A program made the translations under genes and the position numbers. From Phycisphaerales bacterium (lineage in GTDB: Bacteria > Planctomycetota > Phycisphaerae > UBA1845 > Fen-1342), in the NCBI GenBank assembly GCA_022839625.1, contig JALHJL010000020.1, positions 1-54,123 of the forward strand: DNA of 54,123 nt, written 5' to 3'. Positions 26,665 through 35,304 of the stretch are shown one piece after another; position 1 is the first letter of the stretch, and each line of letters starts with the position of its first letter. The notes under the pieces were generated by a model. The model did not search any database and was not told where the DNA came from. It worked only from the letters and a program-made list of their open reading frames with translations.

Positions 26665-29295
26665 CTACGAGCCGGTCAGCAGCGCGATGAACGGGTTGAT
26701 GTCGGCGAAATCAACGCTCCCATCCCCGTTGAGGTCGGCGTTGGCCAGCGGGCACGTGGGGTACGCGCTCATGTACCCGGCCGGATCGATCAAGGCCAGG
26801 ATGAACGGGTTGATGTCCCCGAAACCGACCGTGTGATCGCAGTTCGTGTCGCCCGGCGGATACGCCGCCTCCTCGACCGCGAACACCCCGTCGCTCTCGT
26901 CCCAGCTCCCGTACGAGTCGGCGCCGAGGTACGCCCGCACGCGGACCTTGCACGTCGTGCTGACCGTGCTCGGCGTCCAGGAAGTCGAGGTGGCGCCCGT
27001 CGGCGTAAGCGCGATGATGTCCGACCAGGAAGTGGCCTCCGCAGTTAGCGAGAGATCGTCGATCCACACCGTGTCGCTGCCGCCGCTGACGCCCGCATCC
27101 TTTGAATACTCCCACTTCAGCGTGTGCATGCCGGGGTCAAGCGTGGTCGAGTACAGCGTCCAGTTCACCGTGCCGGACTTGTGCACCTTCACCACGCCGT
27201 CGATGTAGAAATTGAACCAGTCGTAGCCGGACTCGGAGCTGACCCGGTACCAGAAGCTCATCGGACCGCCCTGGGCGGTGCGCGTCAGCCAGGTCGTCTG
27301 ACTGTGCGTGATCGCCCCGGCGCGGGCCGAACGCAGGCCCGAGTGATAGACCCCGGTCGTTACGTACCAGATCTGGTTTCCGCCGGTCGTGTACTCGGGG
27401 CCGAGAATCCCGCTTTCAAAACCGTCCGACACCGAATCCGTCGCTCCGTAGTTGCTGGTCTCCTGCACCTGGAACTGGGCCGCGGGCGAGCCCTGCCACG
27501 TTACGGTCGTCGGCACACCGACGGCCAGCGTCTCCCCGCCGTTCGGCGATGTTACGTGCGGCGGCCCGCTCATCATGACGTCGAGCCGCGCGGCCGGACC
27601 TTCGGCGACGGTGACCGGCAGCGTCAGGGTGTCATAGCCGTCTGCCAGGAATTGAAGCTGGTACGTGCCCGGCCGCAACATGCGATGGTAGTCGCCGACG
27701 TCCGGGTCGGTGTAGATAGGGTGGTTCCGGCCCACGACGTAGATGGTGGCGGCCACCGGCAGCCCGGAATTGGCGTCCGTGACGAGGCCGCGCACGCCCG
27801 TCAGGCACGTCTCCATGTAGTACAGCATGGATTCGCGGTTGTTCTCCCAGTATGTCGGGATTTGCGAGAACGCCGGGGCCTTCGTGTTACCCAATTCTAT
27901 CGTGACCTCGTTGCAGCCCATGTACCGGTAGGACCAGTCCTGCATCCCGCCGTCGATCGAGTACCACGCCGCCCCGTTCGTAATGCCGTGGTAGAACGAC
28001 GAGCTGTTCCACATCGGCAGGTTGTGGCTGGAGTACTGTTCGCTGATCCACACGAACAGATCCTCGTCGGGCGTCGGCGAGAACACGGAGCCCTTCCCGT
28101 CATTGTCGAACGGGTAATTCACCACGAGCGCTCCGCCGTGGAAGTTCGCCGCCAGCGTAAAGGAGTTGGCGAAGCTCCACAGCATGATGGCGGCAGTTTC
28201 CGCGGCCCGGCCGGTGATCGTGTTCGGATCGGGGTTGGGGCCGGAACCCTCCGGGAAGTTGCGGTTCAGATCGACGCCGTAGGCATTGCCCCGGGTGACG
28301 CTCATGTACCCGTCGGGGTTCATGGTCGGCACAATCCAGATGTCGATTTCGTCGACGATGTTCGTCACGCGCGGGTCCGTGCCGTAGTTGGTGAGCAGGT
28401 AGTCGATCAGGTTCATGCACATCATCAGGCCGACGACTTCGTCGCCGTGCATGTTGGCGATGTACTTGAACTCCGGCTCGTCCTCTTCCACGCCCACGTT
28501 GTCGCTGATGTTCAGCGCCCAGATACGCCGGCCCGCCGAGCCGGCTGCCGGGCCCAGATCGTGGAGCTGGCAGAGGGCGGGGTAGGTGTTGGCCCGGTTC
28601 GTCAGCGTGTTCACGATGTCCGTGTATGACGGATAGCCGGACGGCTGGCGCTCGCCCCCGCCCGGCGCCGCGGGCTCCTGGGCGCGAGGCCAGGCCCGCT
28701 CACCGAATCGATCCAGCGCACCCGCGTCGGCCCCGTGCGCGATCAGCACGTCGGCGAGCGTTTGCAGCAGTGCATCGAGTTCGTCGGCGTCCCGCCGCGC
28801 CGTGCCCAGCACGTGCAGGGGCGTCTCGCCGTCCATGTTTCGCGCGTTGACGTCCGTGCCCGCCGTGATGAACCAGTACGCCGCGTGCGACTTGACCCGC
28901 CGCGCCGCCAGGTGCAGCGGCGTCTCGTTGCGATCGTCAACCGCCCGCACGTCCGCGCCCGCCGACTTCAGCGCCTCCAGCACCGCACTGCTGTCCGAGA
29001 ACGCGGCGTAGTGCAGAGGAGTGCGGCCCAGGACGTCCCGGGCTTGCGGGTCAGCGCCCGCTTCGAGCAACAGGCGCACGGCTTCGAGTTGTCCATTCAT
29101 GGCCGCCCAGTGCAGCGGCGTCATCCCGTCGGTATCGGGCGCGAGGGCGTCAGCGCCGGCGGCCAGCAAGACCTTGACCGTCGTGCTCTGACCGGTGCGG
29201 GCTGCCCAGTGCAGCTCAGACTCGGCCGCCGCACGCGCCAGACCGGCCCCCAGAAGCAGTGCCGTGCAGATGCAGTACAGGGATCGGGTTCTCAT
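26665..29295 (-). CDS. Secreted ankyrin-repeat M14 zinc carboxypeptidase with dockerin-like C-terminus
   Basis: 876 aa. A signal peptide (TRSLYCICTALLLGAGLARAAA) is followed by about five ankyrin repeats at ~27-195 (TPLHWAAMNGQLEAVRLLLEAGADP and similar). The M14 carboxypeptidase domain is at ~220-510: zinc ligands His283 and Glu286 (NMHGDEVVG), zinc ligand His386 (NFHGGA), catalytic Glu467 (VTIELGN) and the NPDGY and DLNRNFPEG motifs. A transthyretin-like regulatory domain (~515-590), a beta-sandwich region and finally two dockerin-like calcium loops with GDINPFILAL and ADINPFIALL complete it. It should trim C-terminal residues from peptides outside the cell. Ankyrin repeats at the front of an exported peptidase are unusual. 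The ATG at 29295 places the signal peptide first. Confidence 0.88.
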   Translation of the reverse strand: MRTRSLYCICTALLLGAGLARAAAESELHWAARTGQSTTVKVLLAAGADALAPDTDGMTPLHWAAMNGQLEAVRLLLEAGADPQARDVLGRTPLHYAAFSDSSAVLEALKSAGADVRAVDDRNETPLHLAARRVKSHAAYWFITAGTDVNARNMDGETPLHVLGTARRDADELDALLQTLADVLIAHGADAGALDRFGERAWPRAQEPAAPGGGERQPSGYPSYTDIVNTLTNRANTYPALCQLHDLGPAAGSAGRRIWALNISDNVGVEEDEPEFKYIANMHGDEVVGLMMCMNLIDYLLTNYGTDPRVTNIVDEIDIWIVPTMNPDGYMSVTRGNAYGVDLNRNFPEGSGPNPDPNTITGRAAETAAIMLWSFANSFTLAANFHGGALVVNYPFDNDGKGSVFSPTPDEDLFVWISEQYSSHNLPMWNSSSFYHGITNGAAWYSIDGGMQDWSYRYMGCNEVTIELGNTKAPAFSQIPTYWENNRESMLYYMETCLTGVRGLVTDANSGLPVAATIYVVGRNHPIYTDPDVGDYHRMLRPGTYQLQFLADGYDTLTLPVTVAEGPAARLDVMMSGPPHVTSPNGGETLAVGVPTTVTWQGSPAAQFQVQETSNYGATDSVSDGFESGILGPEYTTGGNQIWYVTTGVYHSGLRSARAGAITHSQTTWLTRTAQGGPMSFWYRVSSESGYDWFNFYIDGVVKVHKSGTVNWTLYSTTLDPGMHTLKWEYSKDAGVSGGSDTVWIDDLSLTAEATSWSDIIALTPTGATSTSWTPSTVSTTCKVRVRAYLGADSYGSWDESDGVFAVEEAAYPPGDTNCDHTVGFGDINPFILALIDPAGYMSAYPTCPLANADLNGDGSVDFADINPFIALLTGS

Positions 29296-29927
29296 CTTCG
29301 TCCTCGGAGTGATAAGAGCAGGCGAGTAGCGAGTGCTTCCGACATTCCATCTCCAACACATTCCACGTTATCGTCCAGAGTCGCCGAATGCAATCTACTT
29401 GTGCCGTGACGCGCGCGCGCGCGACCGACATCGGTGGGGGTGCGTGGACTTCCGGCTGCCGCGCCGCCCACACGCGCACCGGAGGCCGCCCCGCCACGAC
29501 GCGCAACGTCCGTCGCGTGTGACGCGCAACGCGCGCGGCAGACCGGTATCGAAGCTTCATGAAGCGCGGGCTGACGGGCGCACCCCACTTGCGGCACGTT
29601 CGCGCGAGCGTAAGGGCCCGATAACGTCCCTCCATCGCACCGCGCGTTCGGATTCGACCCCGGCCTGCTCCGTCGTCCCGAGTAGGGGCTGCGCCCGGCG
29701 CAGGCCGCGGCCGCACGCAGCAGCGGTTCGCGTACCGCACCGATCGACGGCGGCGGGACCATGGATCAGGTCTGCAATGCCCCTCGTGACGCCGACCTGA
29801 ACGGGTTGACGTGGCACCGATTGACCCATCGACGCGATACGGTCATACTCACGGGTGACGAGTGCAGCGGGTTATCGGTACCGGGCCATCGGATCAGGGC
29901 CCACCCCACGCTCGCAGGAGCCTCCCT
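29296..29927. other. Intergenic region with promoter candidates
   Basis: 632 bp between the divergent carboxypeptidase and zinc-ribbon genes. It contains a short alternating CG run near 29408 and no recognisable gene. Frames of up to ~155 codons here are Arg-rich out-of-frame peptides. One promoter candidate for the plus strand is listed separately. Confidence 0.5.
29821..29849 (+). promoter_or_regulatory. Possible sigma-70-type promoter of the zinc-ribbon gene
   Basis: TTGACC (29821-29826) and CATACT (29844-29849) are separated by exactly 17 bp; each differs from consensus at two positions. They lie ~80 bp upstream of the ATG at 29928, giving a plausible 5' leader. Confidence 0.4.
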
Positions 29928-30266
29928 ATGCCGTTCGAAGACAAGACGATCGTTTGCGAACAATGTGGCCAAGAATTCGTGCACTCGGCCGAAGACCAAG
30001 CCCGCTACGCCGAGCGTGGCTTCACGCATGAGCCCAAGCGCTGCCGGGAGTGTCGCGAGAAGCGCCGTGCGGACGCACCGGCGCCGCGTGCACCGCGTCC
30101 CGCGCGACCGCCGTCGGGAGGCGGGGGCGGCGGCCGGGGCGGGCAGGCACGCGAGTCCTTCGAGGCCGTCTGCGCTGCCTGCGGCGCCACCACGACCGTA
30201 CCGTTCAAGCCGAGTCAGGGCCGGCCGGTCTACTGCCGGGACTGCTACCGTTCCAAGCGTCGCTAG
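29928..30266 (+). CDS. Small zinc-ribbon protein
   Basis: 112 aa with two Cys-Cys pairs at each end. The N-terminal ribbon is KTIVCEQCGQEFVHSAEDQARYAERGF ... KRCRECR, the widespread zf-trcl type ribbon. A flexible Pro/Gly-rich linker (~50-75, with a Gly run) leads to a second ribbon, VCAACGATTTVPFKPSQGRPVYCRDCY. Two zinc sites are expected. The second half resembles the CxxC(G)-C-C-Y ending found in planctomycete single-ribbon proteins. It may bind nucleic acid or protein; no function is established. GCAGGAG lies 7 bases before the ATG. It is convergent with the DinG-type helicase, 16 bp apart. Confidence 0.85.
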   Translation: MPFEDKTIVCEQCGQEFVHSAEDQARYAERGFTHEPKRCRECREKRRADAPAPRAPRPARPPSGGGGGGRGGQARESFEAVCAACGATTTVPFKPSQGRPVYCRDCYRSKRR

Positions 30267-30282
30267 GCGTCCGGGGCGGACG

Positions 30283-32250
30283 TCACCACGGCCGGTCGGA
30301 GACCTCGACGTTGCAGGCGGGGAGACCGGCGAGGAAGCGGCGGCCGTACGGCTTGCGGACCACGCGCGGATCGAGAATCACCACGATGCCGTGATCGGTC
30401 TTGCTGCGGATCAGCCGCCCGAACCCCTGGCGGAATTTCAGCACCGCCTCGGGAAGCTGGTAGTCGTTGAACGGCTCGCCGCCGCGCCGGCGAACCAGGT
30501 CGATGCGCGCTTCCACCATCGGCCGGTCGGGGACGGCAAAGGGCAGCTTGACGATCATCACGTTCGAGAGCGCTTCCCCCACCACGTCCACGCCCTGCCA
30601 GAAGCTGTCGGTGCCGAAGATCACCGCCCGCGGCGTGCGGCGGAATTGGTCGAGCATCATGGAGCGCGGTAGTGCCTCGCCCTGGACCAGGAAGGTGTAC
30701 CCCTCGGTGGAAAGCTCCTCGCGCACCAGGCGGACGGCCGCATTGAGCATTCTGTAGCTGGTGAACAACACGAACGCGCGGCCTTCGGTCCGGCGAAGGT
30801 AATGCACTGCCGCGCGGGCCGCAGCCGCCACGAACGCCGCCTCTGCCGAAGGATCGGGCATGCCCGCTTCGACGTGCACGGTGACCTGGCGCTTGAAATC
30901 GAAGGGCGAGCCGAGCCGCAGGGTGTCGGCCTCCGGCACGCCCAGCCGCTCCAACAGGTAATCGAACTTGTCATCTTCGGCGGTGGCCAGTGTGGCGCTG
31001 GTGAGGATGGCGCTGCGCACGCGCGCGAATAGCAGTTCGCGAAGCAACGGGGCAACATCCAGCGGGCTGGCGCACAACGCGGTATGCGCGGTGCGTCCCG
31101 GCTCCAACTCGATCCAGTACACGTGCTCCGCGTGGGCCTGGCTCAGCAGACCGTCCAGCGCCGTCGCCAGCTCCCCGGCGCGATCCACGTACGCGCCCAG
31201 CTCGAAGCGGTCCTCCTCGCGCGGCAGCGACTTCTTGAGCGACTCCAGCTCACGGGCCAGGGCGCCCAGGGCCGGCGTGAGCGGATTCGTGACGGGCGGT
31301 GGACCCAGCAGGCGACCGTTGGAGCGCCCGGACGCCCGCTGCCACTCCCGCAGGCCGTCGAAGAAATCGCTGCACGCGGACTGGGCGGCGATCACCTTCC
31401 GGCGGAGCCCGTCCTCGCCCACCGAAGCCAGGTAGCCCTTGCCGGTGCGCTCGTTGAACAGCCCGCTCAGCAGGTGCTGCACGTGGCCGGCGGAAACGCT
31501 CGTGCCGAACTGGGAGGTCGCGACCTGCTCGAGCGTGTGCGCCTCGTCAATCACAACCAGCTCGTAGTCCGGCAGCACGCTGGCGTTCTCGCGGCGCAGG
31601 ATCAGATCGGCAACCAGCAGGGCATGGTTGACGACGAGCAAGTCGGCCGCCTCGGCCCGCCGCCGGGCACGCTGATAGAAGCAGACGTCGTACGTGGGAC
31701 AGCGGCGGCCCAGGCAGTTGTTGTGCTCGCTGCGGACCTTCTCCCAGAGCTCCGCCGGCGGTACTTCCGGCAAGTCACTGAGCGAGCCATCCTCCGTTTC
31801 GTAGGCCCAGTCCTCGACCGCGTGCAGGGCCTTGCGCAGGTACAGGTTGCTGAATTGCGACTTCTGCCGCGCACTCGCCCCCTTCAGTCGCCGGATGCTG
31901 AGGTAATTATGGCGGCCCTTGACCAATTCGGCCTTGAACGGCTCGCCCAGCGCGGCCTGGAGAAACGGCACGTCCTTGTGAATGAGCTGTTCCTGGAGCG
32001 CGATGGTGTGGGTGCTGATGACCACCCGCCGCTTGTGGCGGACGACCTGCTCGATGGCGGGCAGCAGGTACGCGAACGTCTTGCCGACGCCCGTGCCGGC
32101 CTCCACCGCCAGGTGCCGCTCCTGCTCGAACGCGCGGGCAACGGCCTCGGCCATCGCCGTCTGTTGCGGCCGAATCTCGAACCCAGGCAGGCGCTGGGCG
32201 ATGCGCCCCTCCGCCGACAGGCAGTCCGCGAGCAACACCGGGTCTCCCAC
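30283..32250 (-). CDS. dinG: DinG/YoaA-type ATP-dependent DNA helicase
   Basis: 655 aa. Motif I is VEAGTGVGKTFAYLLP and motif II is VVIDEAHTLEQVA. Four Fe-S cysteines lie between them (NNCLGRRCPTYDVCFY and an upstream partner region). Later motifs are ILTSATLATAEDDKF, RAFVLFTSYRMLNA, GTDSFWQGVDVVGEALSNVMIVKLPF and GFGRLIRSKTDHGIVVILDPRV. It is an XPD-like superfamily 2, 5'-to-3' helicase of the DinG/YoaA group, acting in DNA repair or R-loop removal. There is no exonuclease domain at the N-terminus. GTG start. It is the last gene of the long minus-strand run. Confidence 0.92.
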   Translation of the reverse strand: MGDPVLLADCLSAEGRIAQRLPGFEIRPQQTAMAEAVARAFEQERHLAVEAGTGVGKTFAYLLPAIEQVVRHKRRVVISTHTIALQEQLIHKDVPFLQAALGEPFKAELVKGRHNYLSIRRLKGASARQKSQFSNLYLRKALHAVEDWAYETEDGSLSDLPEVPPAELWEKVRSEHNNCLGRRCPTYDVCFYQRARRRAEAADLLVVNHALLVADLILRRENASVLPDYELVVIDEAHTLEQVATSQFGTSVSAGHVQHLLSGLFNERTGKGYLASVGEDGLRRKVIAAQSACSDFFDGLREWQRASGRSNGRLLGPPPVTNPLTPALGALARELESLKKSLPREEDRFELGAYVDRAGELATALDGLLSQAHAEHVYWIELEPGRTAHTALCASPLDVAPLLRELLFARVRSAILTSATLATAEDDKFDYLLERLGVPEADTLRLGSPFDFKRQVTVHVEAGMPDPSAEAAFVAAAARAAVHYLRRTEGRAFVLFTSYRMLNAAVRLVREELSTEGYTFLVQGEALPRSMMLDQFRRTPRAVIFGTDSFWQGVDVVGEALSNVMIVKLPFAVPDRPMVEARIDLVRRRGGEPFNDYQLPEAVLKFRQGFGRLIRSKTDHGIVVILDPRVVRKPYGRRFLAGLPACNVEVSDRPW

Positions 32251-32338
32251 GTAGCCAGGCCCGCCGCGGCAAGCGCCCCGGCACTTCTGTCCGCCGGGCA
32301 GAGCGCGCAGTGCGTTCGAGGCAGGCGCCCTCCGGCCG

Positions 32339-32908
32339 CTACGAGTGGCCGCTGAGGGCCTCGATGAAATTCCACGTAAACAGCACCGTGACCGACACCG
32401 TAGCCAGGATCACGATGGTGCCGAAGGCGACGACGAACGTCTGCCCGCTGGGCCAGCCGCCGCGCATGGTCGCGAGGATGTGCGGCCGCGCCAGCACCAG
32501 CATGCTGACGATCATGGCCCCGGACGTAAGCGGTACGGTGATCGAGTGCAGGTAGCTGTAAATCCAGGCCCCCCGACTCACCGCCCGCTCGCGCCCGCTC
32601 AGGGAATGGATGAAGTGCCCTCGCAGATAATAGACCCACTCGTGGCCGCCGTCCTCGCCTTCGACCAGGGCGCGGTAGCCGTTGTGCGCATCCCCGCCAA
32701 GCGCCGCGTACCCCAGCGTGTACACCAGGTAGTTCAGCAGTCCCAGGGCGATGATGCCGATGCAAATCTGATTGCGGCGGCGGCGCGGCAAGCGATCCAC
32801 CGGACAGAGTGCGCCCGGCGCGGGCGCCGGGACGGGCTCCGCGGCGGAGATGAACACCTCATCCGCCGCAAGCCGGTCGCCGTTCTCATTGGGCAACGCG
32901 GGGTGCAA
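32339..32908 (-). CDS. Four-helix membrane protein of unknown function
   Basis: 189 aa. The TTG at 32908 has GGAGGGCAGGA immediately upstream, so it is preferred over an upstream ATG that runs deep into thiG; the overlap with thiG is then 23 bp. A polar N-terminal tail (~45 aa, EVFISAAEPVPAPAPG) precedes helices at about ICIGIIALGLLNYLVYTLGYA, SYLHSITVPLTSGAMIVSMLVL and TFVVAFGTIVILATVSVTVLFTWNFIE. I recognise no family. Coupling to thiG may reflect only operon packing. Confidence 0.6.
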   Translation of the reverse strand: MHPALPNENGDRLAADEVFISAAEPVPAPAPGALCPVDRLPRRRRNQICIGIIALGLLNYLVYTLGYAALGGDAHNGYRALVEGEDGGHEWVYYLRGHFIHSLSGRERAVSRGAWIYSYLHSITVPLTSGAMIVSMLVLARPHILATMRGGWPSGQTFVVAFGTIVILATVSVTVLFTWNFIEALSGHS

Positions 32909-33725
32909 TCCTGCCCTCCATCGGCGATGAGGCGGTGGCGTAGAGCTTGCGCGGGATGCGCCCCGCCCGGAAGGCCCAATACCCGGCCAGCAGGGCATGG
33001 TGCATGGCCCGCGCCATCGTCACCGGGTCACCCGCGCTGGCCACGCCGGTGTTCAGCAAGACGCCGTCGGCCCCCAGCTCCATCGCGACTGTGACATCGG
33101 AGGCCGTTCCGACGCCCGCGTCCACAATCACCGGGTAGTCCGAATCGTTCTCCTTGAGCTGCTCGAGGATGATGCGGATGTTGTTGGGGTTCAGCACGCC
33201 CTGCCCGCTGCCGATCGGCGAGCCCAGCGGCATGACGCTCGCGCAGCCCAGGGCTTTCAGGCGCTGGCAGAGGATCGGGTCGTCGTTCGCGTACGCCAGG
33301 ACGATGAACCCCTCCTTGAGCAGCACTTCGGCGGCCCGGAGCGTCTCGACCGGATCGGGCAGCAACGTCTTCTTGTCGCCCAGGACTTCGAGCTTCACCC
33401 ACCGGGCGCCGGGGTTCTGTAGACCTTCCAGCAGCTCGCGCCCCAGACGGGCGGCGCGCACGGCGTCCTCCGCGCTGAAACAGCCGGCCGTGTTGGGCAG
33501 AATCGTGTACCGCTTCAGGTCCAGGAAATCGAGCAGGCTGCGGCCCTGCTTGTCGTACAAACGCTCGCGGCGCACCGCCACCGTCACGACCTCGCAACCC
33601 GAGGCCGCCAGGGCGTCACGCATCAGCTCGTAGTCCGGCTCGCCCCCGCGCAGGTACTTGCCGGTACCCACGAACAGGCGCGAGCGAACCTTGAAATCCG
33701 CGATTTGCAGCGGCGGAATCTCCAT
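32886..33725 (-). CDS. thiG: Thiazole synthase
   Basis: 279 aa. It shows the barrel motifs RSRLFVGTGKY, the Schiff-base Lys region VKLEVLGDKKTLLPDPVETLRAAEVLLKEGF, VLAYANDDPILCQRLKALG, MPLGSPIGSGQGVLNPNNI, VDAGVGTASDVTVAMELGADGVLLNTGVASAGDPVTMARAM and the final GRIPRK. It builds the thiazole phosphate of thiamin from deoxyxylulose phosphate, ThiS thiocarboxylate and dehydroglycine. The ATG at 33725 overlaps the thiS stop (TGATG), so the pair is translationally coupled. No thiH, thiO or thiF lies here, so those must be elsewhere. Confidence 0.95.
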   Translation of the reverse strand: MEIPPLQIADFKVRSRLFVGTGKYLRGGEPDYELMRDALAASGCEVVTVAVRRERLYDKQGRSLLDFLDLKRYTILPNTAGCFSAEDAVRAARLGRELLEGLQNPGARWVKLEVLGDKKTLLPDPVETLRAAEVLLKEGFIVLAYANDDPILCQRLKALGCASVMPLGSPIGSGQGVLNPNNIRIILEQLKENDSDYPVIVDAGVGTASDVTVAMELGADGVLLNTGVASAGDPVTMARAMHHALLAGYWAFRAGRIPRKLYATASSPMEGRIAPRVAQ

Positions 33726-33925
33726 CAACCACCTCCGACCAACGTCACGATCTCAACCCGGTCGCCGTCGGCCAGGTGCGTCTGGGCGTAGTGCACGCGG
33801 CGAACAAGCTGCTCGTTCACTTCGACCGCGACACGCTCGGGCGCGACCTCGAAGACACCGATCAGGTCCGCGACCGTGGCACCGTCGGCGATTATCCGGG
33901 GCTCACCGTTGACTGTGATTTGCAT
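33725..33925 (-). CDS. thiS: ThiS sulfur carrier protein
   Basis: 66 aa, ubiquitin-like. It begins MQITVNGEPRIIADGATVADLI, has the central VEVNEQLVRR and DRVEIVTLVGGG, and ends in the required Gly-Gly that is adenylated and thiocarboxylated. It hands sulfur to ThiG. The small size and direct overlap with thiG make the call secure. No thiamin riboswitch signature is seen in the 64 bp upstream. Confidence 0.95.
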   Translation of the reverse strand: MQITVNGEPRIIADGATVADLIGVFEVAPERVAVEVNEQLVRRVHYAQTHLADGDRVEIVTLVGGG

Positions 33926-33989
33926 CGTACCTTCCAGACGCGGATTATAACTTCGGCCCTGGCCGCGCGAAACGCACACCCACGGGCAT

Positions 33990-34823
33990 TCACCGTGAAT
34001 GGCGCAGCTTGGCCCGCCGGGCGTTTTCCAGTCGCTCGCGCTCGGCATCGGTCAGCGAACCGATTCCCTCGCGGCTGATCTTGGCCAGGATGTCGTCGAT
34101 GTCCGGTTCGTCTGGGGGGCCGGGCATCGTTGGCAGCGGGGGGATCGCGGGCCCTCGCACCGCGCGTCGCGGGCGCGCCCGCCGGACTCGTGCCGGCCAG
34201 TGCTCGATGACCCACGCGCTCCCGCCGCCCGCAAGCGCCGCAACCAGCCAGGCCGTCGCACCCGCGCTCGCTTCCAGGAAGGCCAGCCCGACCACGATCG
34301 CCGCGCAGATCGCATAGACCCTCGCCATGCTGGTAACCCAACGCAGAACCTGGACCGAATCGTCGCGCAGGTGCCACCAGGCGGTAAGACACAGCGCGGC
34401 GAGTGCCCCGGCGGCGTAATCCAGGGGCGCCGTCGCGAGTGCCGGCGCGTTGCGTGCCAGCACCCAATATACGACGCCGGCCAGCAGATTGCCGGCCACG
34501 TAGAGCAGCATGAGGCGTCGCGCCCCCAGCCGGGTCTCGATCCGACCTCCCAGCGACCACAGCGCGAGCACGACAAACACCACCCGGAAGATGCGCTCCG
34601 TGCTCAACGGGTGCAGGAGAATGCCCGCCGCGCTGCCGGGGAGTGCCGTCAGGCCCGCAATGTCCGCCCCGCCGCCGCGCCCCAGTGCCAGCACAAGAAG
34701 GTAGGCCAGACCGTGCACGACCATCAGGGCCAGCGTGCCATTGGGCGGACGGCGCAGGCCCCGGCGCGTGGCACGGAACGTGTCGTACGCGTTTTCGGAG
34801 TAGTGACGTTCCTGCCAGCCCAC
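33990..34823 (-). CDS. Rhomboid-like membrane protein, probably inactive as a protease
   Basis: 277 aa with about six hydrophobic segments. The topology, the RIFRVVFVVLALWSLGGRIETRLGARRLMLLYVAGNLLAGVVYW stretch, and the C-terminal tail (DIDDILAKISREGIGSLTDAERERLENARR) match rhomboid-type proteins of this phylum. The catalytic serine motif GxSG expected in helix 4 is replaced by DYAAGALAAL, and no catalytic His is evident in the last helix, so it looks like a pseudoprotease (iRhom-like). An A/T-rich spot (TATAAA on the minus strand, 34866-34871) just upstream may mark its own promoter. It is in the same direction as thiS, 64 bp before it. Confidence 0.7.
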   Translation of the reverse strand: MGWQERHYSENAYDTFRATRRGLRRPPNGTLALMVVHGLAYLLVLALGRGGGADIAGLTALPGSAAGILLHPLSTERIFRVVFVVLALWSLGGRIETRLGARRLMLLYVAGNLLAGVVYWVLARNAPALATAPLDYAAGALAALCLTAWWHLRDDSVQVLRWVTSMARVYAICAAIVVGLAFLEASAGATAWLVAALAGGGSAWVIEHWPARVRRARPRRAVRGPAIPPLPTMPGPPDEPDIDDILAKISREGIGSLTDAERERLENARRAKLRHSR

Positions 34824-34910
34824 TGGCCTGCTCTCGTGTGCTGCGCGCCGCCCGCGCGCTTCGCCTTTATATCCTATGTCGGCAAAGACAAGGGTGCGCG
34901 GCGGTCGGAA

Positions 34911-35294
34911 TCAGCTTGGGGTAGGTGGAAGCGGCGTCGCTTCCTCCAGGCCCTCGCCGTTGGCAATCAGCGTGCGCCGCTGGCGGTGGCCCTTCGCACG
35001 CCCGCGCCGCTGATAGATCAGCATCAAATTGCGGACGTAAATCAGCAGCCCCAACGCCTGGGCGACCATGAAGACCAGGTCGGGTTTGAGGGCGGCGTAC
35101 AAAAAGGTCATCGCCCCGCCGATCAGGCTCAGGTACCAGAACGCGATCGGAATGTGGCTCCGCCCGCGGCGCTCGGAAGAGAACCACTGGACGGCGAAAC
35201 GCAGGAAGAAGATGAACTGCCCCGCGAAGCCGAAGATCACAAGCGGGCGCTGCAACTCCGCAATCGCCCATTGCCAGCTCATGCCCGCCAACAT
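34911..35294 (-). CDS. LAB_N-domain (lipid-A-disaccharide synthase N-terminal-like) membrane protein
   Basis: 127 aa with three to four helices. The diagnostic block is GFAGQFIFFLRFAVQWFSSERRGRSHIPIAFWYLSLIGGAMTFLYAALKPDLVFMVAQALGLLIYVRNLMLIY, found in small proteins fused to or next to lipid A and glycolipid genes. The ATG at 35294 was chosen because the conserved part begins soon after it; upstream sequence overlaps accD. It starts 11 bp after the accD stop, so they are co-transcribed. A role in membrane lipid glycosylation is plausible but not shown. Confidence 0.85.
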   Translation of the reverse strand: MLAGMSWQWAIAELQRPLVIFGFAGQFIFFLRFAVQWFSSERRGRSHIPIAFWYLSLIGGAMTFLYAALKPDLVFMVAQALGLLIYVRNLMLIYQRRGRAKGHRQRRTLIANGEGLEEATPLPPTPS

Positions 35295-35304
35295 GCTGCG
35301 TACC

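Noticed and set aside
33926..33989. Thiamin (TPP) riboswitch before thiS
   Set aside because: The conserved CUGAGA core and its partner helix are absent and the spacer is only 64 bp.
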